Positions 11,093 through 22,523 of a stretch of DNA of 64,000 bases are shown in pieces. This DNA comes from Anthonomus grandis grandis (Eukaryota; Arthropoda; Insecta; Coleoptera; Curculionidae), in assembly GCF_022605725.1 (NCBI RefSeq), contig NC_065553.1, positions 1,302,001 through 1,366,000 of the forward strand, given 5' to 3'. The notes under the pieces were generated by a model. The model worked only from the letters and a program-made list of their open reading frames with translations, searched no databases and was not told where the DNA came from. A program made the position numbers and the translations under genes. Numbering within the stretch: position 1 is the stretch's first letter; each line of letters begins with the position of its first letter.

Positions 11093-12050
11093 TAGGGATG
11101 GCTAACCCAACAAATTTTACGGATCAGTTCCGAACTGATCCAGTCCAAGCAAATACCTGTTCCACGGATCAGTTTCCAGTTCGAGTCCGAACTCCGAACG
11201 GAATCCAAGTACATTGCGGCCTATGGAACTAAAATGACGCCGATTAATGTTTATAAAAAAAAGCCAAAACTTAAAAACGAATCGAAAATTGAAAAAAAAA
11301 TGTATTAAGACAAATGAATTAACTCTTTGCGATATTATTTAAACAAAAAAAGCAAAATAACCAAATAACTAAATGTTAACAAAAATAATATACAAAGATG
11401 TACCTTGTTCTGTTAGAATTATGCCATTCGTTTAAAATATCTGAATTGTTTTTAAAACATCGATTATTTGTCGGTATTGACATTATATTACCTTACTATT
11501 CTTGGAAGCACAGCAACTTGTCGTCTTCCGTCCGTCCGTCTGTCGTTAAAATTATAGAAAATTAGTTTTGTTTTGTACTTTTTGCAGTTCCTAAAATGTA
11601 CTTTTTGTTTCCTATGTAGGTATTATATTTTTTATAAGAACGTTTTATTTTTGTTTGCATTTTTTCGCAGTTTACTACTAGAATATGTTTTTTGTTATAT
11701 TTCTTTGGTAAAAGAATTAAATATCATTTTTGCCCAAAACAGTGCCAGTCCGTCCGCATCGCACCAAACAAAATTAGTTCGGACTCGAACCATCAATACG
11801 ACATAAACAAACACCGATCCGAGGGTTACTGAATCAAAAGTTTACTGAATCAAATACTATTTTATTTAATTTAATAGTATTTTATTCAGTAAACTTTGGC
11901 GCTACTTGTACTTGGCATTATCGTTTAAATGTAAATCAGTCCGGACTCGAACTTGGACTCGTAAAATTTCTAGTGGATCAGTTAGTCCACTGTTCCAACT
12001 CTAAGGATCAGTTCCGCGGGATCAGTTCCAGTATTAGGCAGCCATCCCTA
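11093..12050. mobile_element. hAT-type non-autonomous element (MITE)
   Basis: Starts TAGGGATGGCT and ends AGCCATCCCTA, with the 8-bp duplication GTTCAGTT at 11085-11092 and 12051-12058, both typical of hAT. There is no transposase. Both subterminal zones are packed with GGATCAGTTCC-like boxes and palindromic GTCCGGACTCGAAC-like boxes. The centre is AT-rich, with a palindrome at about 11840-11893. Confidence 0.85.
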
Positions 12051-12389
12051 GTTCAGTTTCAGCACTGTAGCTGTCGTGCGTGGACGTTGCGGTTTTTAAA
12101 TAATAAAACAAACCAGCTAGGAGAATGGCTAGATTGAACCGACGACAACTTCTTTTGCTTTTGTACGTTAGAAGGCGTAGGCGATGCAAAGCATTTTTGA
12201 TTCATCCGCTTATTCGTGAACGGTAATTGCGGCAGCATGATGAGAAATTCTTTAACTACTATAGAATGTCTACGACTACGTTTGATTATATCCTGTATCA
12301 TATGAAAGATAGCATCACACTCCAAAACACAAACTATAGGGCATGCATACCATCAACTGAAATGCTGGCTGCTGGCTGTAACGTTGAGG

Positions 12390-13110
12390 TAGGTTAGTAC
12401 ATAATACAAAATTTTTTGTAGGTTACCTGATCTTTCACCGAATGACTTCTTTTTGTGGGGTCATTTAAAAAGTGTCATTTATAAAAGTGTAAAATTTGAG
12501 ATTAATTAAAATAATTAATTAAAGAAATTTGAGAGTCTTACAAAACGCTATTTCGTTAGAATGTAATAAAATTTCCCAATATCAACTTAGTAACGTTACA
12601 AATGAATTTTATGATCGATTAGGATATTATTTAGCTGTTAATGGGGGGTTGTTTGAACATTTGATTAATTGATGTTTTTATATAATTCTTTATTTTTTTA
12701 AAAAAAGTTATTGTATTTTATTTTATTTTTCTACACTTAGTAAAATATTAAGAGTTCTGTTCTCTCTTTTTTTGGATCTATTTTCTTTAGAACTTAAGGA
12801 AATTCAGATAAATTCGTTATAATTTTTTACTCAAAAACCGTTTGTCGGACAGAAAAAAGTCACGAGATCATTTTTATTAGAACTAAACTGGAGATTACGG
12901 AAATAATTTTTATTTTGGAAAAAATTATTGGCTAATTTTTTTTTAGTCCAATTGAAATATGGAATTTTTCACTCAACACCCTACAGACAACAATCTCAGA
13001 AACGAAGCATTTACGGACCCATGGTAAAAGGAACTTTGTGTCTTATTTTTATGCAAGAATAATGTCCCCGAAAGGATACCGCTTACTTTTAAATCACTCT
13101 ATATAGTAAA
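12390..13110 (+). mobile_element. Fragment of a mariner-type element
   Basis: After about 12420 the plus strand reads SPNDFFLWGHLKSVIYKSV and, near 12600, NEFYDRLGYYLAVNGGLFEH. This is the C-terminal part of the transposase family seen complete at 28103-29211 (SPDLTSLDYYLWGHL, QNGNHFEHLL). From 12981 the sequence resembles the right end of the MITE at 35353-35925 (an AACACCCT...CGAAGCA...GGAACTTT pattern), ending near TCACTCTATATAG. It is 5'-truncated and sits in the intron of the H1 transposase. Confidence 0.55.
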
Positions 13111-13277
13111 GCTTGGTATAATGATTGGCTGAAGAAACGCCAAATTGCGAAACGTCAAATCTAAAATATGCCTTCTAGTTGCGGTGGTATAGTTAGTAAG
13201 CAAAGGCTTTGTGTATTTTCATATACTTGCTTTAATATTAGTGTACCTATGTAGTAAGACAGGTAGACTACTTAACG

Positions 13278-14855
13278 TAAAGGGCGTATCTGACATTTTA
13301 TCGAAAATTGGGTTAAAGGCTTGTTGGATAGCCCATAATATATATCACCTTATTTGTAATGCTAAAAGGCGTATCTGCTGTCCATCTTAACTTAAAAATC
13401 TTAATAAAATATTAGCTATCTGCAATACATACACATACTACTATGCCAAATGGTCGTATCCAACAATTTTTACGCTAAAAGGGCATATCTACGTGCATTT
13501 TGTCACATTCGCCCTTTTAGCGTAGCATTTAGCAAGCCTTTTGTAGTTACGAAAATGCAAATACTTTAAATGTGGCATAAATGCTCCGCCTCTGATACTA
13601 TAAAGTATTAAATGTGTTACTATTAACGGCTGTCAGTAAGGCTCTTGTATACGTCTGTCACAGTCAAATCATTTTGGTGGCGTTAATTGAGTTGGTTCTT
13701 CCAAGATATGAATCCTTGAAGGAAGTAATATTTACGGGGAGAATCATAGCATTCAATGAATCTTTTGTACCAGTGGGGACTAAACAACAGAACAGGAAGC
13801 CCATAGCAGTTATTTGGCATGAAGGTGGAGCCGGACGCTCAAAAAGTGATATCATTAGCACATTTTATTCATTTTTTTTACGACATAGGGATGACAAACA
13901 TAATAATTCTGTGGCTTGATAATTGCTCAGTACGAAATAAAAATTGGGCACTTTTATCATTTTTCGTCAGCATAATAAATTCAGATGAAATTAGCCTTGA
14001 AAAACTGGAAATTAAATATTTTGAGCGCGGCCACACTTTCATGTCGGCGGATTCATTCCACCACCAGGTTGAGATGTCCCTTAAAAAAAAAAAAGGAAAA
14101 GTTTATGATTTTCCTGATTTTGAAGACTGTGTACAAAATGCAAACAGTGGTAAAGTTTTGGTAATAAATATGCAACATAATAATTTCTACAATTGGTTAG
14201 ACCACAGCTCTCAATATAAAAATAAAATTATTAAACCAAGTCGACCATACCTAAATAACATGGTGCACATCCAGTTTTCACGAGGGGAGTTTACTTTGAC
14301 TTACAAATATAGCTTTTGTGACGATTATATGTCGAGTTAAATTTTCTAAACGCCAAAGTGAAAAAAAAAAGATTTCCAGAGAAATAGGCTTGCGTTTTGG
14401 GAAAAGTTACCGGTTCTTTCTGAAGAATCTGAAATGGTAGAAGAAAACGAAGAAGACATATGAGTTTTTTTTGTTGAATCATTTAGAATCTTGTAGGATT
14501 TTTTTGAATTTGAGGCAATAAAACTGTATTTTAACGAATGTATTTTTATTACTTAATCACTTTTTATAAGTTGATAAAAATATTCAAACATTATTCTATA
14601 TGTATTAAATTTCATAGTTCAGACATCTTTTAATTTAATCAGCAAATGGTAAAACGATACTAAGGAAAATAGGCGTATCTGCCATAACTCAAAATCTAAA
14701 AACAAGTTGCAATTTTTATTAATGCCACTGATTTTTTAAGAAAAAATTACTATAAACTCCATATCTTTCATTTTAGTGAAGTTTAATAGGTGGCACGTTA
14801 AAAAATACAAAACCTTCATTATCTCAAAACACTGTTTTTGCAGATACGCCCATTA
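13278..14855 (+). mobile_element. Second DUF7869-type element, internally deleted
   Basis: Outer boxes GGGCGTATCTG at 13282-13292 and its inverse at 14841-14851 bound the element. Further copies lie at about 13370 and 14670, with a variant near 13489, so it has the same subterminal-repeat style as the element at 258-4112 but a different motif. The plus-strand gene inside is of the same protein family. Exact ends and target duplication could not be fixed. Confidence 0.5.
13614..14340 (+). pseudogene. DUF7869-like protein fragment
   Basis: Two overlapping frames carry the family's second half: RYESLKEVIFTGRIIAFNES, IWHEGGAGRSKSDIISTFYS, then (frame +1) IIILWLDNCSVRNKNWALLS and FERGHTFMSADSFHHQVEMS. 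The second Asp (LDNC) and the acidic residue after GHT are present; the first Asp segment is lost. The C-terminus (NNMVHIQFSRGEFTLTYKYSF) runs to the stop at 14338-14340. One frameshift near 13880 splits it. Confidence 0.6.
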
Positions 14856-14910
14856 GCTTATGGAGGGCAGTTAAGTCATCTATAAATATTAATTGAAAGT
14901 GATTATCTCG

Positions 14911-16673
14911 TTATGTGGTAGAAAAATCTTGCGAAAGTAATTCGGTGAAAGATTGCACAACAACGTTACCATCTTCCTGGGATGAACACTGTGGGGCTAC
15001 TTGCTGGAATAAAAACTTCGAGGTTTCTTGCTGGGGTGAAGTGAGTTGGATGAATTGCGGGGGTGAAAACTGCTGAGTATCTTTCTGAGGTGAAAAAGCT
15101 TGGAGGTCATCAATATCTGTAGAAGCGATAGTATTTGACGAAGACGAAAGCCTACGGTTTTTACATTTGCGAAGTAGTTGCATAACTTCAATTCTAAATT
15201 CAAACTTATCATCTTCGTTCAATTGTTTCACGGTTGGCAAGGAATGAATGCACGGTCGTCGTCAATTAATTCGGACTCCACGGATTTTGCCTGTATAGCT
15301 TTCAGTATTTCTTCATCGACCGTATTTAGTCTTTTTGTTCCCCTTCGATTTGTGGATGTAAATGTACTGGATGATGAAGGTATTGGTCTAGGTTACTCGT
15401 GAGTGACTGTTGGCTTTCGGGATCATTTTGATTTGGTATACTTGATTCAGTTTCGTCGGGTGTTGAGTAGAAATTGTAGGTTATCACTGTAAATGTATTC
15501 TTTTTGGCGGCTTGTCCTGCCTTAGTTTTCAGCGATTTTATGAATGTTACTCCATTTGCTCATCACAGCACTTGCTGAAACAAAATTTAACAATCAATTT
15601 TCATTACAGGTACCTGGCTAGTGGAAATACATTCACCGATATGGCCTACACCTACCAACTAGGTATAAAGACAATAAGCAGAATAGTGACTCAAGAATGT
15701 GACCAAATGTGGATTATTTTAAGTGGTGAATACTTAGCAACTCCCACTATTGAGCGGTGGTTATTAATAGCAGAAGGATTTAAACAAAAGGCTAATTTCC
15801 CAAACTGCATCGGTTCTGTCGATGGAAAGCCTATTCGAATTGAAAATTTCCCTAAATCTGCACAATGCATAATGAACTTTATTTATAAAGGATATTTTTC
15901 AATTGTACTTCTAGCAGTAGTTGATTCCGATTACAGATTCGTGTATGTTGATATCGGTTCCTATGGTAAAGACTGTGACTCCGCAATTTTTCAGCGCACA
16001 CATTTTTATCAACTACTCACTGTAGGCAGCTTGAATATACCTCCACCTGTTTTACTGCACCCGTCTCAGAATTGAAGAATGCCACATGTTTCAGTAGGTG
16101 ATGAAGCTTTTTAGCTCACCGAACATTTATTATGTCCTTTTGGCGGTAACCATCTACACGTAAAAAAACGGATATATAACTATCGACATTGTCGTGCACG
16201 AAGATACGTGGAATGTGCATTCGGCATGATGGCCAACAAATGGCGAATATTTCATCGTTCTTTAAATGTGGGAAAAAAACTTTGCAAATCCATAGTTAAG
16301 GCATGCATCGTGTTACATAATATTGTTCGTGAATTACCTAGGGCAGGAAATATACAGCACGGTGGGCGTATCGCAAATGACATAAGAAATACCTTTTCTG
16401 AATATTTTGTTAGCCCAGAAAGCTCTTTGCCTTGGCAGATGAATAAGATCTAAACTTGTAGCATAAATAATAAAACTAACTTGTACTTACTAATTTCGTC
16501 TTTGGTTTTCGGATCCATACTTTCAAAGTTCGGCTCTAAAAAAACGCACACATCGTGCCATGCATTCGCATAATTTTATCTTTGGACACATCCTTGGATA
16601 TATCCCACAAGCATTCTTTACTTTCTACAACTTCTATTAAAGAATAAATGTCGTATTTAAATTTTTCGGCCAT
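14911..16673 (-). pseudogene. MADF/BESS accessory protein of H1
   Basis: Exon 1 (16673-16491) encodes the first half of a MADF (Myb/SANT-like) domain: YDIYSLIEVVESKECLWDIS, then, after a 1-bp shift, NAWHDVCVFLEPNFESMDPK, and ends at a GTAAGT donor. Exon 2 (15574-14911) completes MADF (SLKTKAGQAAKK) and ends with a BESS-like region (SLPTVKQLNEDDKFEFRIEV) and a Gln/Ser-rich tail. In Harbinger elements the Myb-like partner is known to bind DNA and help the transposase. The transposase exon 2 lies on the other strand inside this gene's intron. Frameshifts make it inactive. Confidence 0.7.
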
Positions 16674-16793
16674 TTTTAATCGATTGTTTTATGGTATGCT
16701 AGGCTAAACGACAAATAAAACAATACCCGGTCGAACGGCACGGTATGACTGAAGTATATGGACAATGATGTCATCACACATGATTTGTATTGC

Positions 16794-19700
16794 ACTGGCG
16801 TCTAGCCCCGGGTATGCAACTATTGATCCTTCTTTTTTGACATGCCCTTGGTGAAGTTAGTCATAAGTTAGTTGGGTTGGAACACTGTTCGGCAAGTTGT
16901 GTGTTGTTTTAAAGTGTCGTTTTTTCATTAGTATTGTAAAACTTTATTAATTTTGGGTGAAATTATACAACTAAATTAAATAAAACTAAAAGTTAAATGT
17001 AATAGATAATATAAAATAAGAAATACCGGTAATACCTTTCAAGTTGGTCAAATTTTAACTTTTATGTTTATTTTTACTTTTATTTGTCTGTATAAATCCA
17101 CCTTTTGTTAATTTATTTGCTATTATATGGAAGTGCATTTAAGACAATAAAAAAATGAAGGGGCATGACAGGGCAAATACGTGTGTGCAGTGCAGCAAAA
17201 AATACAGTAACATTAGCAATCTAAGAAAGCATGTCATCAAGTTTCATCATCAGTAATGATGATTATCTAGCTTACCTGCAAATACGACAAAATAAACATT
17301 ATAATTTTGCTTGTGACCAGTGTAAAAAACGTTTTACGCATTTCAGATTTCAGAATTTAAAATTCCGCATCAGAACACATAGAAGCTCAAATAACACTTT
17401 AGCTCCAGATATTACACACCCCAATACCTCGACCACTACCAATGCAAATCAGTGTGCTTTGTGCAGTGACTTTTATGCTGATAGGAAGACCGTTATAGAA
17501 CATTATAGAGACTTTCATAACATTCCTATTGAACATAAAAAATTGACGTTTTAAAGTGAGGAAGAATTTATTACTTGGAAGCTTACCTTTGAAAATGACA
17601 CAAACTGTAAATACGTGGTTAACTATCAGAAATGTTTTGAATCACATGTAGCTGCAAGTTTTATATGCCATCGTTTAGGAAGATATGTTCCAGAAGGCAG
17701 AAATATTCGGCACTTAAAGATACTAGGAAGTAAGAAAAAAAATGCACTCTGCCCAGCAAGCATAAAAATAAAAAAGCTTAATAATAGCACTTGAAAAGTG
17801 ACCATTATGGACAAACATGTGGGACATCAGAATGACATCGGCCACTTGAATTTGTCTAAAATAGAAAGAAATAATTTAGCATTAAAAATTTCTTCTAAAG
17901 TCCCATTTGAAGATATTTTAGACGAAATTAGAGATTCAATCACTGACTCAGAACTAAAACATCTGCATCTGCTCACAAAGAAAGATCTATATAGCATAGA
18001 AGCCTGTTTCAATTTGTGCTCCTCATCAGTTAGATATAAAAACGACATCATAAGTGTAAAGTCCTGGATCAATGATATGCAAAGTAATGGAGATGCAGTT
18101 CTGTTTTATAAGCCCTAAGGTTCTGAAAGTGAAGAATGGCCAATGCTAAAAATTGAGGATTTTGTTTTGATTATCATGACTGCTGCACAATGTGAAATGC
18201 TTAAAATTTATGAGACCGATTTCATCTGTATAGATGGAACTCATGGGATGAATAACTATGACTTCGAACTTATAACTCTCCTTGTTGCTGATGATATTCG
18301 TCAGGGATTTCCTTGCAGTTTTCTTATGTCAAATAGGTCTGATAAATAAGTTTTAAAAATATTTTTTCACATTGTAAAATCTCGCCTTGGTACTGCACTT
18401 TGCCCAAATGTCTTTATGTCAGATATGGCAGAAGCTTTCTTCAATGCATGGATTGAAATAATGTCTCCACCAAAATTCAGGTAAGCCAAAAATTTATTAT
18501 AATTGTGTCACGAGTTGGGTCAGTTTTTAATAGTACCAATAATTTTAGATTATAATGTTCATGGCACGTTGACCAGGTGTGGCGTAAGAATTTATCAAAA
18601 ATCAAACACCAAAGAAAAGCAAGTATGTTTTGCCAAACTTAAAAAATCATAACATTATTAACATTGTTTTAATTTCTAGGTTTTTATTTATAAGAATTTA
18701 AGAGCTGTCTTAGAAGAAAGGGATGTCACAACTTTTAATATTTTAATTAACAAGTTATATACTATGTTACTTGAAGACCCTGATACAATGGAATTTGCCA
18801 ACTATTTTAATAAGTATTACATGTGCTGTGTAGAATGTTGGGCACACTTCCACCGACTTGGTGCGGGTTTAAATACAAACATGCACTTAGAACGTATGCA
18901 CAAAACACGAAAATATACTTATTTAAAAGGGAAGAAAGTCAAGCGATTGGACAAGGCAATCAACGCAATAATGCAATTTGTAAGAGACAAATGCATTGAC
19001 AGGTTAATAGTTCTTAACAAGGGGAAGCTGTCCAGTAAGCTGCAAATAATTCGGTCCAGGCACAAACAATGTTTAAAATTGAGGGAAGATTTAGTATACG
19101 AGTGTAAAAATGGATGGAACATTGCCTCAGAAACAACAGCAGAATTATATGTTATCCAGAAGGTTCAACGAGATTGTAAATGCCAACTACTGTGCAATGA
19201 ATGTAAAACTTGCATCCATCAGTTTTGCTGTTCTTGTCTTGACTCGTCAGTTAAATACAACATGTGCAAACATATTCATCTTCTGATCAGATATATTTCT
19301 CAATATGTAACTGACTCACTGGAGCATCCTCAAGAACTTGGTAAGTAATTTTTATGATTATTTTCCATCAATTTATTAATAATATTTTATGCGACATAAA
19401 CATGATTTTTTTTTGTATAGCATTATGCTTCATATCCTTAAATGACGAGAATTAGGAAAAAAATATGTATACATTTTAAATAAAAAAACATAGGTAATGG
19501 TCTTTAAATGTGTGTGGCTTAATATTAATGGTGAAAGTAATGTTTGTATTATTTTAATTGGGTTTCTATTGAATTAGGTAGTTGGGATATACCTATTATT
19601 ATTTTGACTAAGGGCACAGTTTTTTCGCTATAAATGCAAGAATAAATTTAGTTTGACCTTGTTTTAATGTATCAGTAGATAAAGATGTCGGCGAGAGTAA

Positions 19701-20615
19701 TCTAATCATAGTGGAAGAGGAACTGCATACATTAGAAGCAAAAGCGCATTGTCAACATCACAAAAACGCCAACTGTCAATAAGCACAAAGTTAAAAACTA
19801 CATCCTTTGAATCTAAAAAACGAAGGGTAGCAAGTTTATTGGCAAAACTGCAACACGTTGTTTCTTTTACTATATCAGATGAAAATGAAGAGCTTGATGC
19901 TATAGAAAAAGCACTAGTTCCAATCAAGCACACGTTAAGAGCCCTGAAAAACAGCAAATGCATTCCAAGAGCTAAAAACAAAAAACCACAGGAACCACAC
20001 AACAAAAATATCAGGAAGCAACGATTTTTCTCGACACGAAAAAAGCATAAGCCCAAAAATAGAAAAGTGAGACTTGAGACAGCTTCAAATGAAACAGCAC
20101 TACACTTAATTTGCCTTTAATAAGCAGGTAAGATTTTTTAAAATAAAAATCTGTAATAGTTTTTTTTGTACGGGTTTTTTCCAATATTAGAGATATTAAA
20201 AAAAAATCCTTTACAAAAGTATTCTATAAACTCGAGTGTAAACACTCTAAAATTGGCGAAATACGCTATAACAAACAAAATTACCAAAAATTGTTTTTTG
20301 CTTAATGCATTGAAATTTAATTTATTTGCAGATTTTCTTGTCAAGGACATGAAGGGTGAAAATCTTGATGCCCAACTTTTTTTTGTTATGTTTTTTTATC
20401 AATAAATGATATATTTTCAACTTTGATCTATTTATTTAATTATTTTTTTTTAATTAAATTTTTTTTAATTATTTTTATAAATAAGCATAACTAAGAAAAA
20501 CAAATAAGTTTAACTATTTTTTACGTAAAAACATAAAAAAATGACTGTCCACCGTCCGTCAACAATAAAATTAGCGTCAGGATCAATAGTTGCATACCCG
20601 GGGCTAGACGCCAGT
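16794..20615. mobile_element. MULE (Mutator-like) DNA transposon
   Basis: Perfect 37-bp inverted ends at 16794-16830 and 20579-20615 begin ACTGGCGTCTAGCCCCGGG. Both are bordered by the 9-bp duplication TTGTATTGC (16785-16793 and 20616-20624), diagnostic for Mutator-like elements. The plus-strand transposase has zinc fingers, a MULE core and a SWIM-like motif. Identical ends point to recent insertion, although the gene is already broken. It sits in the 3' end of H1. Confidence 0.93.
17154..20120 (+). pseudogene. MULE transposase, several exons, with stops
   Basis: Domains in order: C2H2 fingers (CVQCSKKYSN at 17154, then FACDQCKKRF and CALCSDFYAD); a DNA-binding region; the MULE core FICIDGTHGMNNYDFELITL (first Asp); FMSDMAEAFFNAW, where the usual SDD is SDM; an exon with WHVDQVWRKNLSKIK; HLERMH (probable catalytic Glu); and a SWIM-like CIHQFCCSC...MCKHIHLL near 19220-19290. 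The C-terminal exon at 19749-20120 is Lys-rich. Stops or shifts occur at about 17250, 17553, 18116 and 18347. The family acts in cut-and-paste transposition. Confidence 0.85.
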
Positions 20616-20815
20616 TTGTATTGCTGGCACATCGGCCCGCCAAAATCTCGGTACCCGTTTTAGCGGTCGCGCCGAACTACTCGAAATTTCGACGGCCGGG
20701 ATGACGGCGCTAGAATGCATGGGACAGGTGGCCATAGTAAATGCATGTATCGCTAGTTCGGCCCGTCATCCCGTTTTCGGTGACGGCGGTGGTGGACAAA
20801 CGCCCTTAGGCTATT

Positions 20816-21288
20816 TTCATAAATAGTTGGAATATTCTTAAACGAATTTTAGTCAAAGAAACAGAATTTCTTACCGAATAAAGACCTATAAGAACGTTTC
20901 TTGTAACTCAAAAAGTATACGATTCAAAAAGCGCCGATTTTGTAAATCAAAGTTTTGTCAAAAAAAAAACATCAATATTTGTATTTATTAACAGACATTT
21001 TTGGCTATAACTTTGATGTCACTTAAAATATTTTCAAAATTCTTTTACATTATTATATAATTTTGGTTGAGGCATTTTTTCAGCAGGTTTCTTATGAAAA
21101 TTGTTTGTACTTCAACCAAGGTCCAATACTAACAAATTGGAAATCTTTAAAACCATATTGCAACATCAATCAACATTTTTATTTATTAGCAAACATAAAT
21201 AGTGTCTTGAAGGCAGGTTTTAGCTTAAAAATAAATCAAAAAGATTTATTGACCTAAATCCCTTAGTGTAACTTAATTAGGACTCACC
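20816..21288. other. Spacer between H1 and the RAD51C-like gene
   Basis: AT-rich; likely contains 3' flanking sequence of the minus-strand RAD51C-like gene. The open frame at 21063-21257 resembles no family I know. Confidence 0.35.
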
Positions 21289-22523
21289 TCAAAACATACA
21301 AAAACTGTTTCCTAAATGATTCCTCATAGATTTACATGAACTTTTAAGCAATTCCGCTGTATAAACTTCGCATTCAGGCTGTTTATATAAACATATTCTG
21401 GTATTAACTCTGTCTAAGAAACTGTCACCAAATGATGGGGCAGAAATTACTTCATTATCTTTAATCTTAGTAGTAAAGTCATTGGTGATAAGTATCTACA
21501 AATGAGGTGTTTTAAAAACTAATTATCATCCATAAAAATGCTTACTTACTGCAAACCCAAAAGTTCTACTTAACATTTGTAATTCATTTAGCAAAGTATA
21601 TGCATAAGCAGTCCTCTCCACTCCCTTTAATTTTCTTAAAGGGTTCGAGATGTTATCAATTATTACCAATTTAATCTGAAATAGTTGCAATTGCATTCAC
21701 AATAATAGAAAATACACCAAAAATACCTTCTTGTCTCTTAAAAAATAGTCCAAGTATTTTACAGCAGTAGAAAGATCAGCAGGATTATTCAGATTAAAAA
21801 CAAAAATATTCCTTAAAAAATCTTTACAAGTCAGTCCGGTTTTGATGTTCACTTTATTAAACTGGTTTAAAAGTTTTTGGGAAAGTTCTTGAACCCTTGT
21901 GGGTGAGAAGTTTTTATTGGTGCATAAATATGCCACTTGACCGTTAAGACCTCCTAAGCTTATTGGGAGCTGAGTGGTCACACTTAGCTGAAAACTGTAT
22001 GGGAAAAAACACAATTTTCTTGAGGGGTACGTTTAAATGTTCAGGAATCATCAGGAAAATCATGAAATTAGGAATCTTATAATGAAGTAGTTTTGTTAAA
22101 AAAAAACAATTATTGATGGTTTGGGTTAATCTTGACTTAGATTAGATGAAGAGGATCAACTAGAGAAGATAATTATGTGGGTATAATCTAAGGGTGTTAT
22201 GAGTGGTTATTGAATTCAAATAAGTCATACCAAATTTGTGTTTTTCCACTACCAGGGGGTCCAGCAAGCTCGACAATCCTATGAGGTGTAATTTCACCTG
22301 TTAAAATCTTGTCAAGTTCAATATTGAAGCTTAAAATATACTGATTAGTCAGTTCTTCTTCAAGAAGATCCAATGCTGTTTTCGATTGGGACACCTCCGC
22401 GATATTTTGCTGCAAAGTTTCTATAATGGGTTTCGTCATATCATTTACATAGTACGTTCCCAATGAATGTAATCTAGTTAATTTCGTTTTTGGTATATTC
22501 AGAGTGTAAATGCTTTGTTCCAT
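21289..22523 (-). CDS. RAD51C-like DNA repair recombinase (RecA family paralogue), 4 exons
   Basis: Exons 22523-22231, 21994-21727, 21675-21550 and 21495-21289 join in frame through GT-AG introns to a protein of 297 aa. Walker A is GPPGSGKT (residues 88-95) followed by QICFQLSVTTQLP, as in RAD51 paralogues. Walker B is LVIID (about 190-194), and TTKIKDN plus APSFGDSF near the end match the RAD51C pattern (TTK..., PALGESW). It would act in homologous recombination, in meiosis and repair; the fly orthologue would be spindle-D. It is somewhat short. RAD51D or XRCC3 are alternatives, but the loop around TTK favours RAD51C. A GTGAGT follows the stop, probably by chance. Confidence 0.8.

Larger units (their letters stand above)
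12152..16453 (+). pseudogene. PIF/Harbinger transposase of H1, two exons, broken
   Basis: Exon 1 (12152-12388) begins MARLNRRQLLLLLYVRRRRR and has the usual FFNYYRMSTTTFDYIL segment. A stop and a frameshift interrupt it, and it ends at AG/GTAGGT. Exon 2 begins at 15610 with YLASGNTFTDMAY. The DDE core follows: NCIGSVDGKPIRI (first Asp), VYVDIGSYGKDCDS, SVGDEAF (second Asp) and VECAFGMMANKW (Glu). In-frame stops at 16072-16074 and just after GDEAF kill it. The long intron holds the accessory gene's last exon plus two nested transposons. Confidence 0.85.
10982..20805. mobile_element. PIF/Harbinger element H1, host of four nested insertions
   Basis: The ends share TTTGTCCACCACCGCCGTCA in inverted orientation (from about 10988 and up to about 20800), and TTA lies on both sides (10979-10981, 20806-20808), the usual 3-bp duplication. 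It encodes a plus-strand transposase (exons 12152-12388 and 15610-16453) and a minus-strand MADF accessory gene (16673-14911). A hAT MITE, a mariner-type fragment, a DUF7869-type element and a MULE are inserted in it; without them the element would be about 3 kb. Confidence 0.85.

Noticed and set aside
14865..14872. TTAA near both ends of the second DUF7869 element as target duplication
   Set aside because: The distances from the terminal box to TTAA differ on the two sides (a few bp against about 18 bp).
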